Both the position numbers and the translations under genes were made by a program. A DNA stretch of 64,000 nt from NCBI RefSeq assembly GCF_900116225.1, contig NZ_FOZZ01000005.1:62001-126000 (forward strand), in the 5' to 3' direction. Source of the DNA: Sphingobacterium wenxiniae (lineage in GTDB: Bacteria > Bacteroidota > Bacteroidia > Sphingobacteriales > Sphingobacteriaceae). Of the stretch, positions 28,501 to 36,580 are shown one piece after another (positions within the stretch are counted from its first letter, which is position 1; every line of letters starts with the position of its first letter). Below the pieces are notes generated by a model. That model was not told where the DNA came from, did not search any database, and saw nothing but the letters and a program-made list of their open reading frames with translations.

Positions 28501-28950
28501 TGGCAAACAGGTGCTCATCCTGACTCCGACACAAAAGAAAGATATGAGGAAGTGGTGAACGGCAATCGTACCTTTATTGGGCAAGGGGTAAAAATTGTAT
28601 CAGGTTCAGTGTCCTACGACAAATATGGTCAGATTGTATCGGATGACCGCGTATTTGCTGCAAACGACCAAGTCGTTTCTTATGAAAACTATTGGAAAAG
28701 AGCTTATTCCGGAACAAGGAATATCTGGGATGAAACCTTTATTAAACTACGAGAAGTCTCACTAAGCTACAATGTGCCTGCAGACATTGCTTCGAAACTT
28801 AAAGCCAAGAGAGCAAATATCGGTGTAACTGGCCAGAATCTATTCTTATGGACCAAAGAGTATAAATTCTCTGATCCAGATAATGGTTCAGAAGATTTGA
28901 ACTCACCTTCTATGCGTTACCTTGGTTTTAACCTTAGTCTTAGTTTTTAA
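25594..28950 (+). CDS. SusC/RagA-type TonB-dependent receptor with STN signalling domain
   Basis: This outer membrane receptor should import a bound ligand with TonB energy. In order it has a signal peptide, an STN domain (residues about 30-105, LNLDQDKNITELLKQLENRFDV) for contact with FecR, a carboxypeptidase-like domain (GTVIDANTNTPLSGVTVRVKGG), the TonB box region EEVVVTALGIKREQKALGYAVQ, a plug (LRGMNPILVIDGIAYENMDLRDIPVDNIEDITVLKGATATALYGSMGAGGAVMVTTKKG) and a 22-strand barrel ending FNLSLSF. The 1118-residue length is normal. It is coupled to the anti-sigma gene by an ATGA overlap and followed by SusD. Confidence 0.95.
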   Translation: MKKQSLTWVLALALCTGTLSFDTVKAKSLNLDQDKNITELLKQLENRFDVRFNYESGLKNLKIKNNFDIKNLRKGDIESFVKEVTLNQIVIEKVGNNAYVIQKPTAASVNQASTLVNTISNTVQQTLSGTVIDANTNTPLSGVTVRVKGGSQSTQTDANGRFFFEGVPSNVTLIISSVGYNVVEIAASNNQTIRLTADDQSLEEVVVTALGIKREQKALGYAVQDIKGDQLQKVKGVDIGTTLTGRISGMRVTNSTEFNRMPTIQLRGMNPILVIDGIAYENMDLRDIPVDNIEDITVLKGATATALYGSMGAGGAVMVTTKKGLQQKGVEIAVSSNNMFFSGYLALPEVQSSYSAGYGGKYNTDDEVWGDKLDIGRIYSQWNPLTKQMEDSELTSKGKNNFQNFLEPGFISNNSVSFTNQGENGSIRTSISHIYNKGQYPNTKLNMTNISVSGETKISDKISLESRFGYNRRYAPNDFGAGYNDQGYIYNILVWTGPEYDLTQYKDYWLVPNESQNWHYRAWYDNPYLSAHEKLSSDLVNKLNAAVTLNYQVTDWGKFMLRSGYDYYGNTREQTNPMGIYGTRGGYSGYHNRGKYWTQKTDGFGTTNDLIFTVNKDFGDFTIDGLAGGAIFYRRDNNITASTVNGISIPGFFSLRNSVDPITTSESKTKEMVNSVYGRLSLSWRNAIFVEATGRNDWTSALPKETRSYFYPSVSGSVVVSDLVKDIKPTWVSMFKVRGSWAVTKSVPSPYEIRQNFGVNSNVWDGMTTASYPNSIKDFSISPTQRDLTEVGVDISLFNNRLYGNYTRYYRLLHNVTTYATISSATGFSSRLINTGEQTMTKGHEITIGGTAMKKNDFQWDIISNLSQNLSYYHKLDPEYSEDALYVKVGERTDHYVTRDWERTPDGAIIHNTAGMPISAVHASRLFGYSAPKWFWGLTNQFQYKDFSLSFSFDGRIKGLSYSNMNARLWQTGAHPDSDTKERYEEVVNGNRTFIGQGVKIVSGSVSYDKYGQIVSDDRVFAANDQVVSYENYWKRAYSGTRNIWDETFIKLREVSLSYNVPADIASKLKAKRANIGVTGQNLFLWTKEYKFSDPDNGSEDLNSPSMRYLGFNLSLSF

Positions 28951-28970
28951 CCTTTAAGATGGATTACAAA

Positions 28971-30488
28971 ATGAAAAAAATATTCACATATCTATTAATC
29001 GGACTTGTTGGTACGACAACCTCGTGTTCAAAGTTTGAAGAAATCAATACCAATCCCGAAGCTACTGAGAAGGTAACTTCACAGATGATCGCCACAAGGA
29101 TTATTTTAAATCTAGCAAACCAACCTACCCAAAAAGGCTTCTTACAGCCTTATATGCTGAACAAGAATATTGTATGGACAGAGTTTGTAGAGTCCTATCA
29201 ATACAATGGATTCGGTGCCGGTGCGCTTAGTTTTACTGCTATTAATGATGCGCATTTTATGCCTGAGTTTGCCGGAACAGAAGGTTTAGCAAAATCATAT
29301 GAAGGCTTGATGTACTTTGCCCGTGGAGTAAAATTCTTTGAAGCGACAATGGATTTAGGAGATATTCCATATACCGATGCACTCAAAGGAGAATCCGACA
29401 AGCAATACTTCCCAAAATATGATAACCAAAAAGATGTATTTATCGGGATTCTGAACGAATTGGAACTTGCAGACAAAGCTTTTGCGGAAGGAGACAATTT
29501 TACTGGAGATCCCATATACGGAGGAAATACCACAAAATGGCGTAAATTAGTCAATAGCTACGCCCTTCATGTACTTATACAACTTAGTATGAAGGAAGCT
29601 GATGCCGACCTGAGTGTCAAAGGGCGTTTCCAGCAAATATTAGCAAATAAACCTATTTTCACATCTAATGCAGACAATTATCAGTTGGTTCGTTCCGATA
29701 AAAATGGTCAGCAATATCCTTTTTATAAAGTAGGGAACAACTTTACCATCTACCCTACCATGTCTTCTGAAATTGTCGATCGTTTAAAAGACCGTAGTGA
29801 CCGTCGTTTGTTTTATTACGGAGCACCTTCTCCAGTAAAACTAAATAGTGGCCATACGCAATCAGACTTCACGGCTTATGTAGGTATAGATCCTTCCATG
29901 ATATACGATGATATTCTGCATACGAAGAACTCAAATGATTACTCTAAGCTAAACGATCGCTATACTGAGATTGCAACCGGGGAACCCACACAACAGCTTT
30001 CTTATTCCCAATTGTGCTTTATTATTGCGGAAGCTGCTGTGAGAGGCTGGATAAATGAATCTGCTATTGAATGGCACAAAAAAGGTGTAGAAGCATCCAT
30101 GCAGTTTATCTTTGACAACACACCGAATACGGAACAGTTCCACCATGGCATGCCTTTGGATGCAGCTTATGTAAGCACATATGTCAGTGGATTAACTTTA
30201 CCTGCCGGTACAGAAGCTCAGATCGAGGAAATCATTACGCAGAAATATTTAGCAAGCTTTCTTCAGTCTGAATTCCATACATACTATGATTATAGAAGAA
30301 CCGGATATCCGAAATGGAAAATCAACCCAGCGACTAGCTTAAATTCAGAAGCACCTTCTAAGATGCCGGTACGTTGGCGTTATCCTGCTACGGAATTCAG
30401 CTTCAATACGGAAAATGTGGACGCTGCTGTTTCAAGACAATTCGGTGGTATCGATGATATCAACCAGTTGATGTGGATTTTGAAATAA
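28971..30488 (+). CDS. SusD-like lipoprotein
   Basis: This is the surface lid and ligand-binding partner of the SusC receptor. The lipobox TTTSC follows MKKIFTYLLIGLVG. An ATG four codons upstream (28959) is an alternative start. KFEEINTNPEATEKVTSQM after the Cys and the helical TPR-like body resemble the second SusD-like Pfam family (SusD-like_2), which is often linked to non-glycan loci. The C-terminal segment YYDYRRTGYPKWKI is typical of SusD proteins. It starts within 20 nt of the SusC stop. Confidence 0.92.
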   Translation: MKKIFTYLLIGLVGTTTSCSKFEEINTNPEATEKVTSQMIATRIILNLANQPTQKGFLQPYMLNKNIVWTEFVESYQYNGFGAGALSFTAINDAHFMPEFAGTEGLAKSYEGLMYFARGVKFFEATMDLGDIPYTDALKGESDKQYFPKYDNQKDVFIGILNELELADKAFAEGDNFTGDPIYGGNTTKWRKLVNSYALHVLIQLSMKEADADLSVKGRFQQILANKPIFTSNADNYQLVRSDKNGQQYPFYKVGNNFTIYPTMSSEIVDRLKDRSDRRLFYYGAPSPVKLNSGHTQSDFTAYVGIDPSMIYDDILHTKNSNDYSKLNDRYTEIATGEPTQQLSYSQLCFIIAEAAVRGWINESAIEWHKKGVEASMQFIFDNTPNTEQFHHGMPLDAAYVSTYVSGLTLPAGTEAQIEEIITQKYLASFLQSEFHTYYDYRRTGYPKWKINPATSLNSEAPSKMPVRWRYPATEFSFNTENVDAAVSRQFGGIDDINQLMWILK

Positions 30489-30548
30489 TTTTGTATATTG
30501 TAAGGTACAAACAGAAAAGTTTTTATATAACATAAGCTTTCCCTATTG

Positions 30549-30614
30549 TCATCCCGACTTTGGAAGAATCTGGAAACCAAGTAAACAGATCCTTCCTTCG
30601 TCAGGATGACAAAT
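30549..30614. repeat. GTCATCC...GGATGAC inverted repeat upstream of the phospholipase gene
   Basis: The segment starts TGTCATCCCGACTTTGG and ends CAGGATGACA, so its ends pair. The same leading sequence occurs at 49948. It lies between the susD and phospholipase genes and could reduce read-through. Confidence 0.6.
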
Positions 30615-30652
30615 TTGTTTTAAACCAAAACAGCTTCTTTAATAAAAATACC

Positions 30653-33109
30653 ATGGATAGTAGAAGAGACTTCATAAAAAAAGCCGGATTACTTGCCGGT
30701 TCCTTTGGGCTATTTCAATCATTGCCCCAATCCATCCAAGCAGCTTTACAAATCGACCCTACAGATGGCTCGACCTATCTGGATGCAGAACATGTCGTAA
30801 TGGTCATGCAGGAGAATCGATCATTTGACCATAGCTTTGGGGCATTAAAAGGTGTTCGCGGATTTAATGATCCTCGAGCCATACGTTTACGCAATGGTAG
30901 ACCGGTATGGTTGCAATCTTATGCAAATGGTGACACTTATGCACCTTTTCGTCTGGATATCAAAAACTCCAATGCAGCATGGACACGTGATCTTCCCCAT
31001 TCCTGGGAAAACCAAATTGGAGCATGGAACAAGGGAAATTTCGACAACTGGCTGGAATCCAAACGATCGGGTAACAAGCTATATCGGGATATCCCCTTAA
31101 CCCTGGGGTATTATACACGCGAAGATATTCCCTTCTACTATGCTTTTGCAGATGCCTTTACGATTTGTGACCAGCATTTCTGTTCTTCCATTACTGGAAC
31201 GACAACCAATCGCCATTACTTCTGGACAGGGAAATGCACACCTTTAAAAGGAGATAAACCTTTGGTCCGCAATTCCGATATTTACTTCAACCGAGAGGCT
31301 TCCTGGCGAACATTTCCAGAACTGTTGGAACAAAACAACATCAGTTGGAAAGTCTACCAAAATGAAATTAGCCTACAAAATGAACTATCGGGCCCTCGTG
31401 AAAGCTGGTTGGGGAATTTTACAGACAATAACTTAGAATGGTTCTCACAATACCAAGTGAGGTATAAAAAAAGCCACGTAGATTTCTATAGTAAACGGAT
31501 TCAAGAGTTACCTTATGAAATCCAACAGATAGAAGAAGAGCTTGGTAATAAAAACGATCAAAAACTCAAACAAACGTTACAACAGAAAGAGCAGCAATTA
31601 GCCAGCTACAAAAAGGAGTTGGAAACTTATAATGATGAGAATTTCCAGAAATTAGACAAATTTACGCAAGCTTTACATCAACGCGCTTTCCAGACCAACG
31701 AAGGCGACCCTGACTATCATCAGACTGAAGAAGTTGAAATGGACGGAATCAACATCACCGTACCCAAGGGCGATGTACTCCATCAATTCCGTGAAGATGT
31801 GAAAAATGGCCAGCTCCCTACAGTTTCCTGGCTTTGTGCTCCGCAGAATTTTTCTGACCACCCAAGTGCGCCCATGTATGGCGCTTGGTATATATCCGAA
31901 ATCTTAAATATCCTGACCGAGAATCCCGAAGTCTGGAAAAAAACAATTTTCATACTGAACTATGACGAAAATGATGGTTATTTCGACCATATCCCACCTT
32001 TTGTCGCGCCAAAACCTGGCGATAGCACTACAGGAAAAACCAGTGAAGATTTGGATTGTAGTACAGAATACGTTACTAGGGAACAAGAACTGACCTACGG
32101 TATTGAGGAAAAATATGCGACAGAAGGCCCTGTAGGATTAGGTTATCGTGTTCCGTTGATTATTGCTTCACCTTGGACACGAGGTGGTTGGGTGAACTCT
32201 GAGATTTGCGATATTACTTCGACCATTCAGTTTATCGAGCATTTCCTGAATAAAAAGTATAAACTCAATATTCAAGAAGATAATATCAGCAGTTGGCGCA
32301 GAGCCATAACGGGTGATTTGACATCTGCTTTCAGACCTTTCCAAAAAGAGAAACAACCACTTCCTACCTTCTTGGATAGAAACGAACAAGTGGCTTTTAT
32401 CAATAAGGCTAAAGACAAACCGGCTCCCAATGGACAAAAATTGTTGGATAGCACTACCATACAAGCTATCAGCAAAGGATATAGAAGCCCAGAACTTCCG
32501 CAGCAAGAAAAAGGAACAAAGCCTTCTAACGCTTTATGCTACGAACTGTATGTGGATGAAGAAACAACGGCAGAGCAACTCCGTATATACTTCTCTGCAT
32601 CAAAACAGCTTTTCGGTGATAAAGCTCTAGGTGGTGCATTCAATGCTTTTGCCTATGGTTACAAACACGAAAAAGCCAATTGGTCCTTTGCGATGTCTGC
32701 CGGAAAGACTATAGATTATCACTGGCGTTTAGATGATTTTGAAGGTGATGATTATGCCTTAGCCATACATGGGCCAAATGGTTACTATCGCTATTTTGCC
32801 GGGCAGAAAGGCCCGCAACCTGTTATTATTCAACAACGCTACGACTTTCGTACAGAAGAGGTAATTTTTGAAATCAGCAATAAATTGGAAACCAACCTTT
32901 CGTTGAACATTTATGATCGCTATACACAGAAAAAGAAATCAGTTGTATTTAAGGCTAACTCCACCAAGGTTGTCAAAACAGGTACCAAATCTTTCCAGCG
33001 TTGGTATGATCTGGAGTTAAGTGTAGCAGGTTCGAACTATAGCAGAAGGTATTCCGGTCGTATAGAAAATGGTAAAGATAGTATCACTGATCCTTTGATG
33101 GGTAGTTAA
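30653..33109 (+). CDS. Phosphocholine-type phospholipase C, Tat-exported
   Basis: This is a bacterial phospholipase C of the acid phosphatase superfamily (Pfam phosphoesterase family), which removes phosphocholine-like head groups from lipids. The ATG at 30653 gives a Tat signal (SRRDFIKKAGLLAGSFGLFQ); the open frame extends 31 codons upstream through repeat DNA. EHVVMVMQENRSFDHSFGALKGVRGFNDP is the active-site start, SITGTTTNRHYFWTG and NYDENDGYFDHIPPF supply further metal/active-site residues. Two C-terminal beta domains (DUF756-type; residues about 620-800) complete the 818 residues. It follows SusCD on the same strand, so phospholipid-derived material is a candidate substrate for that system. 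Confidence 0.93.
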   Translation: MDSRRDFIKKAGLLAGSFGLFQSLPQSIQAALQIDPTDGSTYLDAEHVVMVMQENRSFDHSFGALKGVRGFNDPRAIRLRNGRPVWLQSYANGDTYAPFRLDIKNSNAAWTRDLPHSWENQIGAWNKGNFDNWLESKRSGNKLYRDIPLTLGYYTREDIPFYYAFADAFTICDQHFCSSITGTTTNRHYFWTGKCTPLKGDKPLVRNSDIYFNREASWRTFPELLEQNNISWKVYQNEISLQNELSGPRESWLGNFTDNNLEWFSQYQVRYKKSHVDFYSKRIQELPYEIQQIEEELGNKNDQKLKQTLQQKEQQLASYKKELETYNDENFQKLDKFTQALHQRAFQTNEGDPDYHQTEEVEMDGINITVPKGDVLHQFREDVKNGQLPTVSWLCAPQNFSDHPSAPMYGAWYISEILNILTENPEVWKKTIFILNYDENDGYFDHIPPFVAPKPGDSTTGKTSEDLDCSTEYVTREQELTYGIEEKYATEGPVGLGYRVPLIIASPWTRGGWVNSEICDITSTIQFIEHFLNKKYKLNIQEDNISSWRRAITGDLTSAFRPFQKEKQPLPTFLDRNEQVAFINKAKDKPAPNGQKLLDSTTIQAISKGYRSPELPQQEKGTKPSNALCYELYVDEETTAEQLRIYFSASKQLFGDKALGGAFNAFAYGYKHEKANWSFAMSAGKTIDYHWRLDDFEGDDYALAIHGPNGYYRYFAGQKGPQPVIIQQRYDFRTEEVIFEISNKLETNLSLNIYDRYTQKKKSVVFKANSTKVVKTGTKSFQRWYDLELSVAGSNYSRRYSGRIENGKDSITDPLMGS

Positions 33110-33118
33110 TAAGTGGTA

Positions 33119-33248
33119 AAAAAACAAACGTCCCATGCCGGGGAGGCAAGGGAACGTTCTACCTATGAAAAAATACCTATTATGGTATTATGAAAAAAAA
33201 ATTTAATAACTTATCAGGCTACTTTTTAATAAGTAACGAGCAAAGATA
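33119..33248 (-). ncRNA. Candidate small RNA with C-rich terminator loop, copy 2
   Basis: On the minus strand TTG-N20-TATCTTTG (the -7 box is 33241-33248) is followed by about 85 nt and then a Rho-independent terminator: stem AACGTTCCC/GGGACGTT with one bulge, an inner GCC/GGC pair, the loop CTCCCC, and a T-rich tail at 33118-33126. The promoter spacing and loop sequence match those of the locus at 15644-15722, although the body is longer. No open frame of note. It also lies convergent to the phospholipase gene, so the hairpin may terminate that gene in the other direction. Confidence 0.55.
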
Positions 33249-33341
33249 AGAAATATTGTTAAAAATTGCAATTGATATCCAAGAATTAGTATTAAGTCGT
33301 CAATGAGTAGCCATTCCTGACAACTGTTCATTGACGACTAG

Positions 33342-35279
33342 TTAAAACTCCAGAACCTCGACCTCCGTTCTCCGGTTGGCCTGGTGTTCCTCGATCGTAC
33401 ATGGGACACCGTCCTTACATCTGTTCACCAATCTTGTCTCTCCATAACCCTTCGCTACCAATCTATCACGCGATATACCGCGGCTGACCAGATAGTCTAC
33501 AGCGGACTGTGCACGACGCTGCGACAGCCCCTCGTTGTACCTGTGCGTACCCCGGCTGTCCGTATGGCTCGATAGCTCGATCTTCAGCGTTGGGTTGTCT
33601 CGCATCGTACGAACCAATTGATCCAGTACCTCCGATGCATCCTTACGGATGTTGTGCTTGTCAAAATCGTAATAGATGTTCTCCAGAACAAACTTATCGC
33701 CTACCCTGAAGATGGGCTCCAATCGCAACGTAACGTGCAGCGTTGTATCCCTGGCAGGGTTGATACCCGCTATACTTGCCGAATCCGCATGGAAACCCTG
33801 CTTCTCGCCCAGTACCTTATAATCCGTGTTCCTGTCCAAAGTGAAACGGAACTCCGCCTTTCCGTCACTCCTAACCCGGCCTACGATCTGTCTGTTGCCG
33901 CTGTACAGCGTAACCGAAGCATCGGGAATAAGTTCCTCCGTCTTCCTGTTCAACGTCAGACCTTCCAGAATGATAATGATCTTCGGCTTGCGGAAACTGT
34001 ACGAATAGATATCGTCACCACCTGCTCCTCCGGAACGGTTTGACGACAGATACCCGATACTGCCATCCTCATCCTCCTGCAACTGGGCGAATGCAAAGTC
34101 GTCGCCTGCAGAGTTGATCGGGAAACGAAGGTTCTCCCTGCCCGTGAAACTGTTCCTTTCTCCCTTCGCACGGAAGATGTCCAGTCCACCCATGCCCGCA
34201 AATCCGTTGCTCGAATAGTACAGCTCATCCCCCACTACCGATGGGAACATCTCGTCGCCTGCAGAATTGATCGCTGCACCCGCATTCTGCGGTGCTCCCC
34301 AGCTGCCATCGCCCTGAAGCTCCGAGTACCAGATATCAACTCCACCCAGTCCACCGGGCATGTCAGAGGCATAGTACAGCGTACGGCCGTCTCCGCTCAG
34401 GGCCGCATGCCCCAACGAATATGCCTGCACATTGTTGTAGGCAAAGTCCTCCTCTTTCCAACTGTTGCCTTCCAATCTGTAGATTTTCAGCTCCAGGTTG
34501 TGCTTGCGGAACTTCTGCCCGTTCTCCTTATGCTTTTCGGTATCCTTGCCCGGATACGTACGTGTAACGTAAAGCACATCCTCCGAGGCGTTCGCGATCG
34601 CTGGACCTACGTGAAGCTCCGAACCGTTGAAGCTTTCCAGCATCACTGTCGGGTTGGAAAGTCCCCCATCCGCACTCCGCTCAGCGCTGTACACACGAAG
34701 GTATGCCTGGCCCGTCATACCGCTGCGCTTGCCGATCACCGTGTTCGGTTCTCCCGCATACAGCACACCGTTGCTTGTCGGGAAAACACCGAAGTTCCCA
34801 AGGTCCGTGTTAACAGACTGCTCGTTGCGAAGACGGTGGCCCGTAGGATGTTCCATCCACACCACCGCAGAGTCGGCCCCAGCTATCGCAAGCGTAGCTC
34901 TCTCCGAAGAGCCGTACCGCTCCACATAGCGCCCGTACTGTTCCTTCGCCTCTCGGTACTTGCCGTTCTGCTTCAGTACCTCAGCATAGTTCCACAAAGA
35001 TTCTTCGCTGAAATCGTCCGTACCCACGATACGTGCGTACCAGTTCTCCGCAAGTTCGTAGTCCTTCAGGTAAAGGTAGCTCTCCGCCAGACGCTCCATG
35101 TCCGAAGTACGGACTTTCTTTTTGTCCACCAGCTTCTCGTAAAGGCCCGCGGCGTTCGCATACTCGTAACGCTCGAACAGCTGCTCTGCACGGTGGCGCA
35201 AGCTCGGCTGTTCCTGCGCATGCAGGCCACCGCTCAGAAGGACCAGCGATAGCCCTATATATGTCAGTTTCTTGTTCAT
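33342..35279 (-). CDS. OmpA-family protein with TPR and PD40 repeats (T9SS-associated, PorE-like)
   Basis: This envelope protein is built as signal peptide, TPR-like helices (residues about 30-130), beta-propeller PD40/WD40-like repeats (GRTLYYASDMPGGLGGVDIWYSE, GDELYYSSNGFAGMGGLDIFRAK), a carboxypeptidase-regulatory-like domain (IIILEGLTLNRKTEELIPDASVTLYSGNRQ) and a C-terminal OmpA peptidoglycan-binding domain (LKIELSSHTDSRGTHRYNEGLSQRRAQSAVDYL). The order matches proteins that anchor T9SS components to peptidoglycan. It is last in the minus-strand operon after the giant adhesin and PorP/SprF genes. Its G+C content is visibly higher than in flanking genes outside the operon. Confidence 0.9.
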   Translation of the reverse strand: MNKKLTYIGLSLVLLSGGLHAQEQPSLRHRAEQLFERYEYANAAGLYEKLVDKKKVRTSDMERLAESYLYLKDYELAENWYARIVGTDDFSEESLWNYAEVLKQNGKYREAKEQYGRYVERYGSSERATLAIAGADSAVVWMEHPTGHRLRNEQSVNTDLGNFGVFPTSNGVLYAGEPNTVIGKRSGMTGQAYLRVYSAERSADGGLSNPTVMLESFNGSELHVGPAIANASEDVLYVTRTYPGKDTEKHKENGQKFRKHNLELKIYRLEGNSWKEEDFAYNNVQAYSLGHAALSGDGRTLYYASDMPGGLGGVDIWYSELQGDGSWGAPQNAGAAINSAGDEMFPSVVGDELYYSSNGFAGMGGLDIFRAKGERNSFTGRENLRFPINSAGDDFAFAQLQEDEDGSIGYLSSNRSGGAGGDDIYSYSFRKPKIIIILEGLTLNRKTEELIPDASVTLYSGNRQIVGRVRSDGKAEFRFTLDRNTDYKVLGEKQGFHADSASIAGINPARDTTLHVTLRLEPIFRVGDKFVLENIYYDFDKHNIRKDASEVLDQLVRTMRDNPTLKIELSSHTDSRGTHRYNEGLSQRRAQSAVDYLVSRGISRDRLVAKGYGETRLVNRCKDGVPCTIEEHQANRRTEVEVLEF

Positions 35280-35298
35280 ACTTTTGCTTCTTTTTTCC

Positions 35299-35330
35299 TC
35301 TCCCCCGACCCCTCTCCCAAGGAGAGGGGA
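35299..35330. repeat. CCTCTCCC/GGGAGAGG inverted repeat
   Basis: Between the OmpA-family and PorP genes, CCCCCGACCCCTCTCCC is followed by AAGGAGAGGGGAG, forming a hairpin. The same leading words (CCTCCCCCGACCCCTCC) occur at 62973-62989, so it is a dispersed repeat. Confidence 0.55.
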
Positions 35331-35405
35331 GTACGGAAAGAATTTCTTTCGTCCCTATTTGTTGTTATCCTCCGCAGGGGATGGAATATTATTGTTGTCC
35401 CTAAC

Positions 35406-35431
35406 AGGGCAGATAATGATCCGCCCCTACG
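35406..35431. repeat. Palindrome of the CGTAGGGGC family
   Basis: GGGCAGAT-AATG-ATCCGCCC followed by CTACG forms a small hairpin with one mismatch, related to the palindromes at 15397 and 54412. It lies within the gap of an otherwise cotranscribed gene pair. Confidence 0.5.
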
Positions 35432-35470
35432 TAACCTTTATCACTTTCAACTTTCAACCGACCACTTTGA

Positions 35471-36481
35471 TCAGAAATAACGTGGGCTCAGGATCTGGCG
35501 GAATGTCTGCCCGAACGTGATACCAAGCGTAACCTCGTGCGTGCCGTTCTGCAGACCACGCATGCGGTTCAGCATGATGTCGTACGAATAGCCGATACGC
35601 AACCTGTCCGTCGCATAGAACTGAGCGATCGCCGTAACAGCGTTCGTCGCGCTCAGCTTGGCAGGGGAACGGTCATAGTACTCCCGGTCGAAGATACGTG
35701 CACGTGTGCGGTAACCCCCGCCGATCCAGAATTTGTTGTTGAAGATGAACATCGCGTTCACGTCAAGCGAGGTAGGACCCTTGAAGTCGTCCTTCACCAG
35801 CACGCTTGGACGCAGGTGAAGGCCCTCCTCCAGTTCGAAGAGCGCTCCACCGATAACATAGAGGCTCACATTACGGTACAGGCTCTCCAACGTGTTCTCG
35901 TTGAACCGGAACTCCTCGTTGCTCGAGGCGTTCGCGAAAAGGTCCTGCACGGAAACACCTGCATACCATTTCGGGTTGTAGTAATACACGCCCAGGCGGA
36001 TGTCAGGCTTCCAGTTGCTCAGCTTGCCCGATGGGATCACCACATCGCCCGTCTCAACCGCCTGCAGCTTGTTCCCGTCAAGGCCGTACTGCGTAACGCC
36101 CACACCAACACCTAGCGACAGGCGCTGCGTGTCCTCATCGTCCAGCTGAAGGCGAAGGGCGTAGTTCGCAAAGATCGAGGTCGCAGACTGCGCACCAAGG
36201 CCGTCGGCCGTCACCTGCAGACCGACACCGTGGCGCCGGTTGACCGGGTCAAGGACGCCATCAACCGATACACTCCCCGTTTTGGGGGCTCCGTCCCAGC
36301 CCGTCCACTGGCTGCGTAGAGCCATCTGGCCGAACCACTCTTCCTTGTACCCCGTATACGCAGGGTTCACACTGATCGAGTTGAAGATGTACTGCGTGAA
36401 CTGGATGCTCTGCTGGGCGTAGCTCTTCACCCCGCCCAACAGCAGGAAGCCCAGACTTAGATATTTTATACTTTTTCTCAT
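35471..36481 (-). CDS. PorP/SprF family T9SS outer membrane protein
   Basis: This outer membrane beta-barrel of the PorP/SprF family helps export or attach T9SS type B cargo, in the way SprF serves SprB. The ATG at 36481 (MRKSIKYLSLGFLLLGGVKSYAQ) gives a clean signal peptide; an in-frame codon 12 triplets upstream is unlikely. The mature start QQSIQFTQYIFNSISVNPAYTGY is the family hallmark, and GQMALRSQWTGWDGAPKT, GVGLQVTADGLGAQS and the C-terminal strands agree. Its gene is directly downstream of the giant adhesin with a CHU_C-type C-terminus, the expected cargo. It is G+C-rich relative to the surroundings. Confidence 0.94.
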   Translation of the reverse strand: MRKSIKYLSLGFLLLGGVKSYAQQSIQFTQYIFNSISVNPAYTGYKEEWFGQMALRSQWTGWDGAPKTGSVSVDGVLDPVNRRHGVGLQVTADGLGAQSATSIFANYALRLQLDDEDTQRLSLGVGVGVTQYGLDGNKLQAVETGDVVIPSGKLSNWKPDIRLGVYYYNPKWYAGVSVQDLFANASSNEEFRFNENTLESLYRNVSLYVIGGALFELEEGLHLRPSVLVKDDFKGPTSLDVNAMFIFNNKFWIGGGYRTRARIFDREYYDRSPAKLSATNAVTAIAQFYATDRLRIGYSYDIMLNRMRGLQNGTHEVTLGITFGQTFRQILSPRYF

Positions 36482-36580
36482 TTTCTTTTTTATATGATGA
36501 CACAGATTTGATAGCAAAGTAACCGATTAACCATTTAATCAATTAACCTGTCAATTAAACAGTTAACCGGTTAAGCTCCT

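Noticed and set aside
34407..35252. 281-codon plus-strand frame opposite the OmpA-family gene
   Set aside because: Long antisense frames are expected in G+C-rich genes; the minus-strand gene has clear domains.
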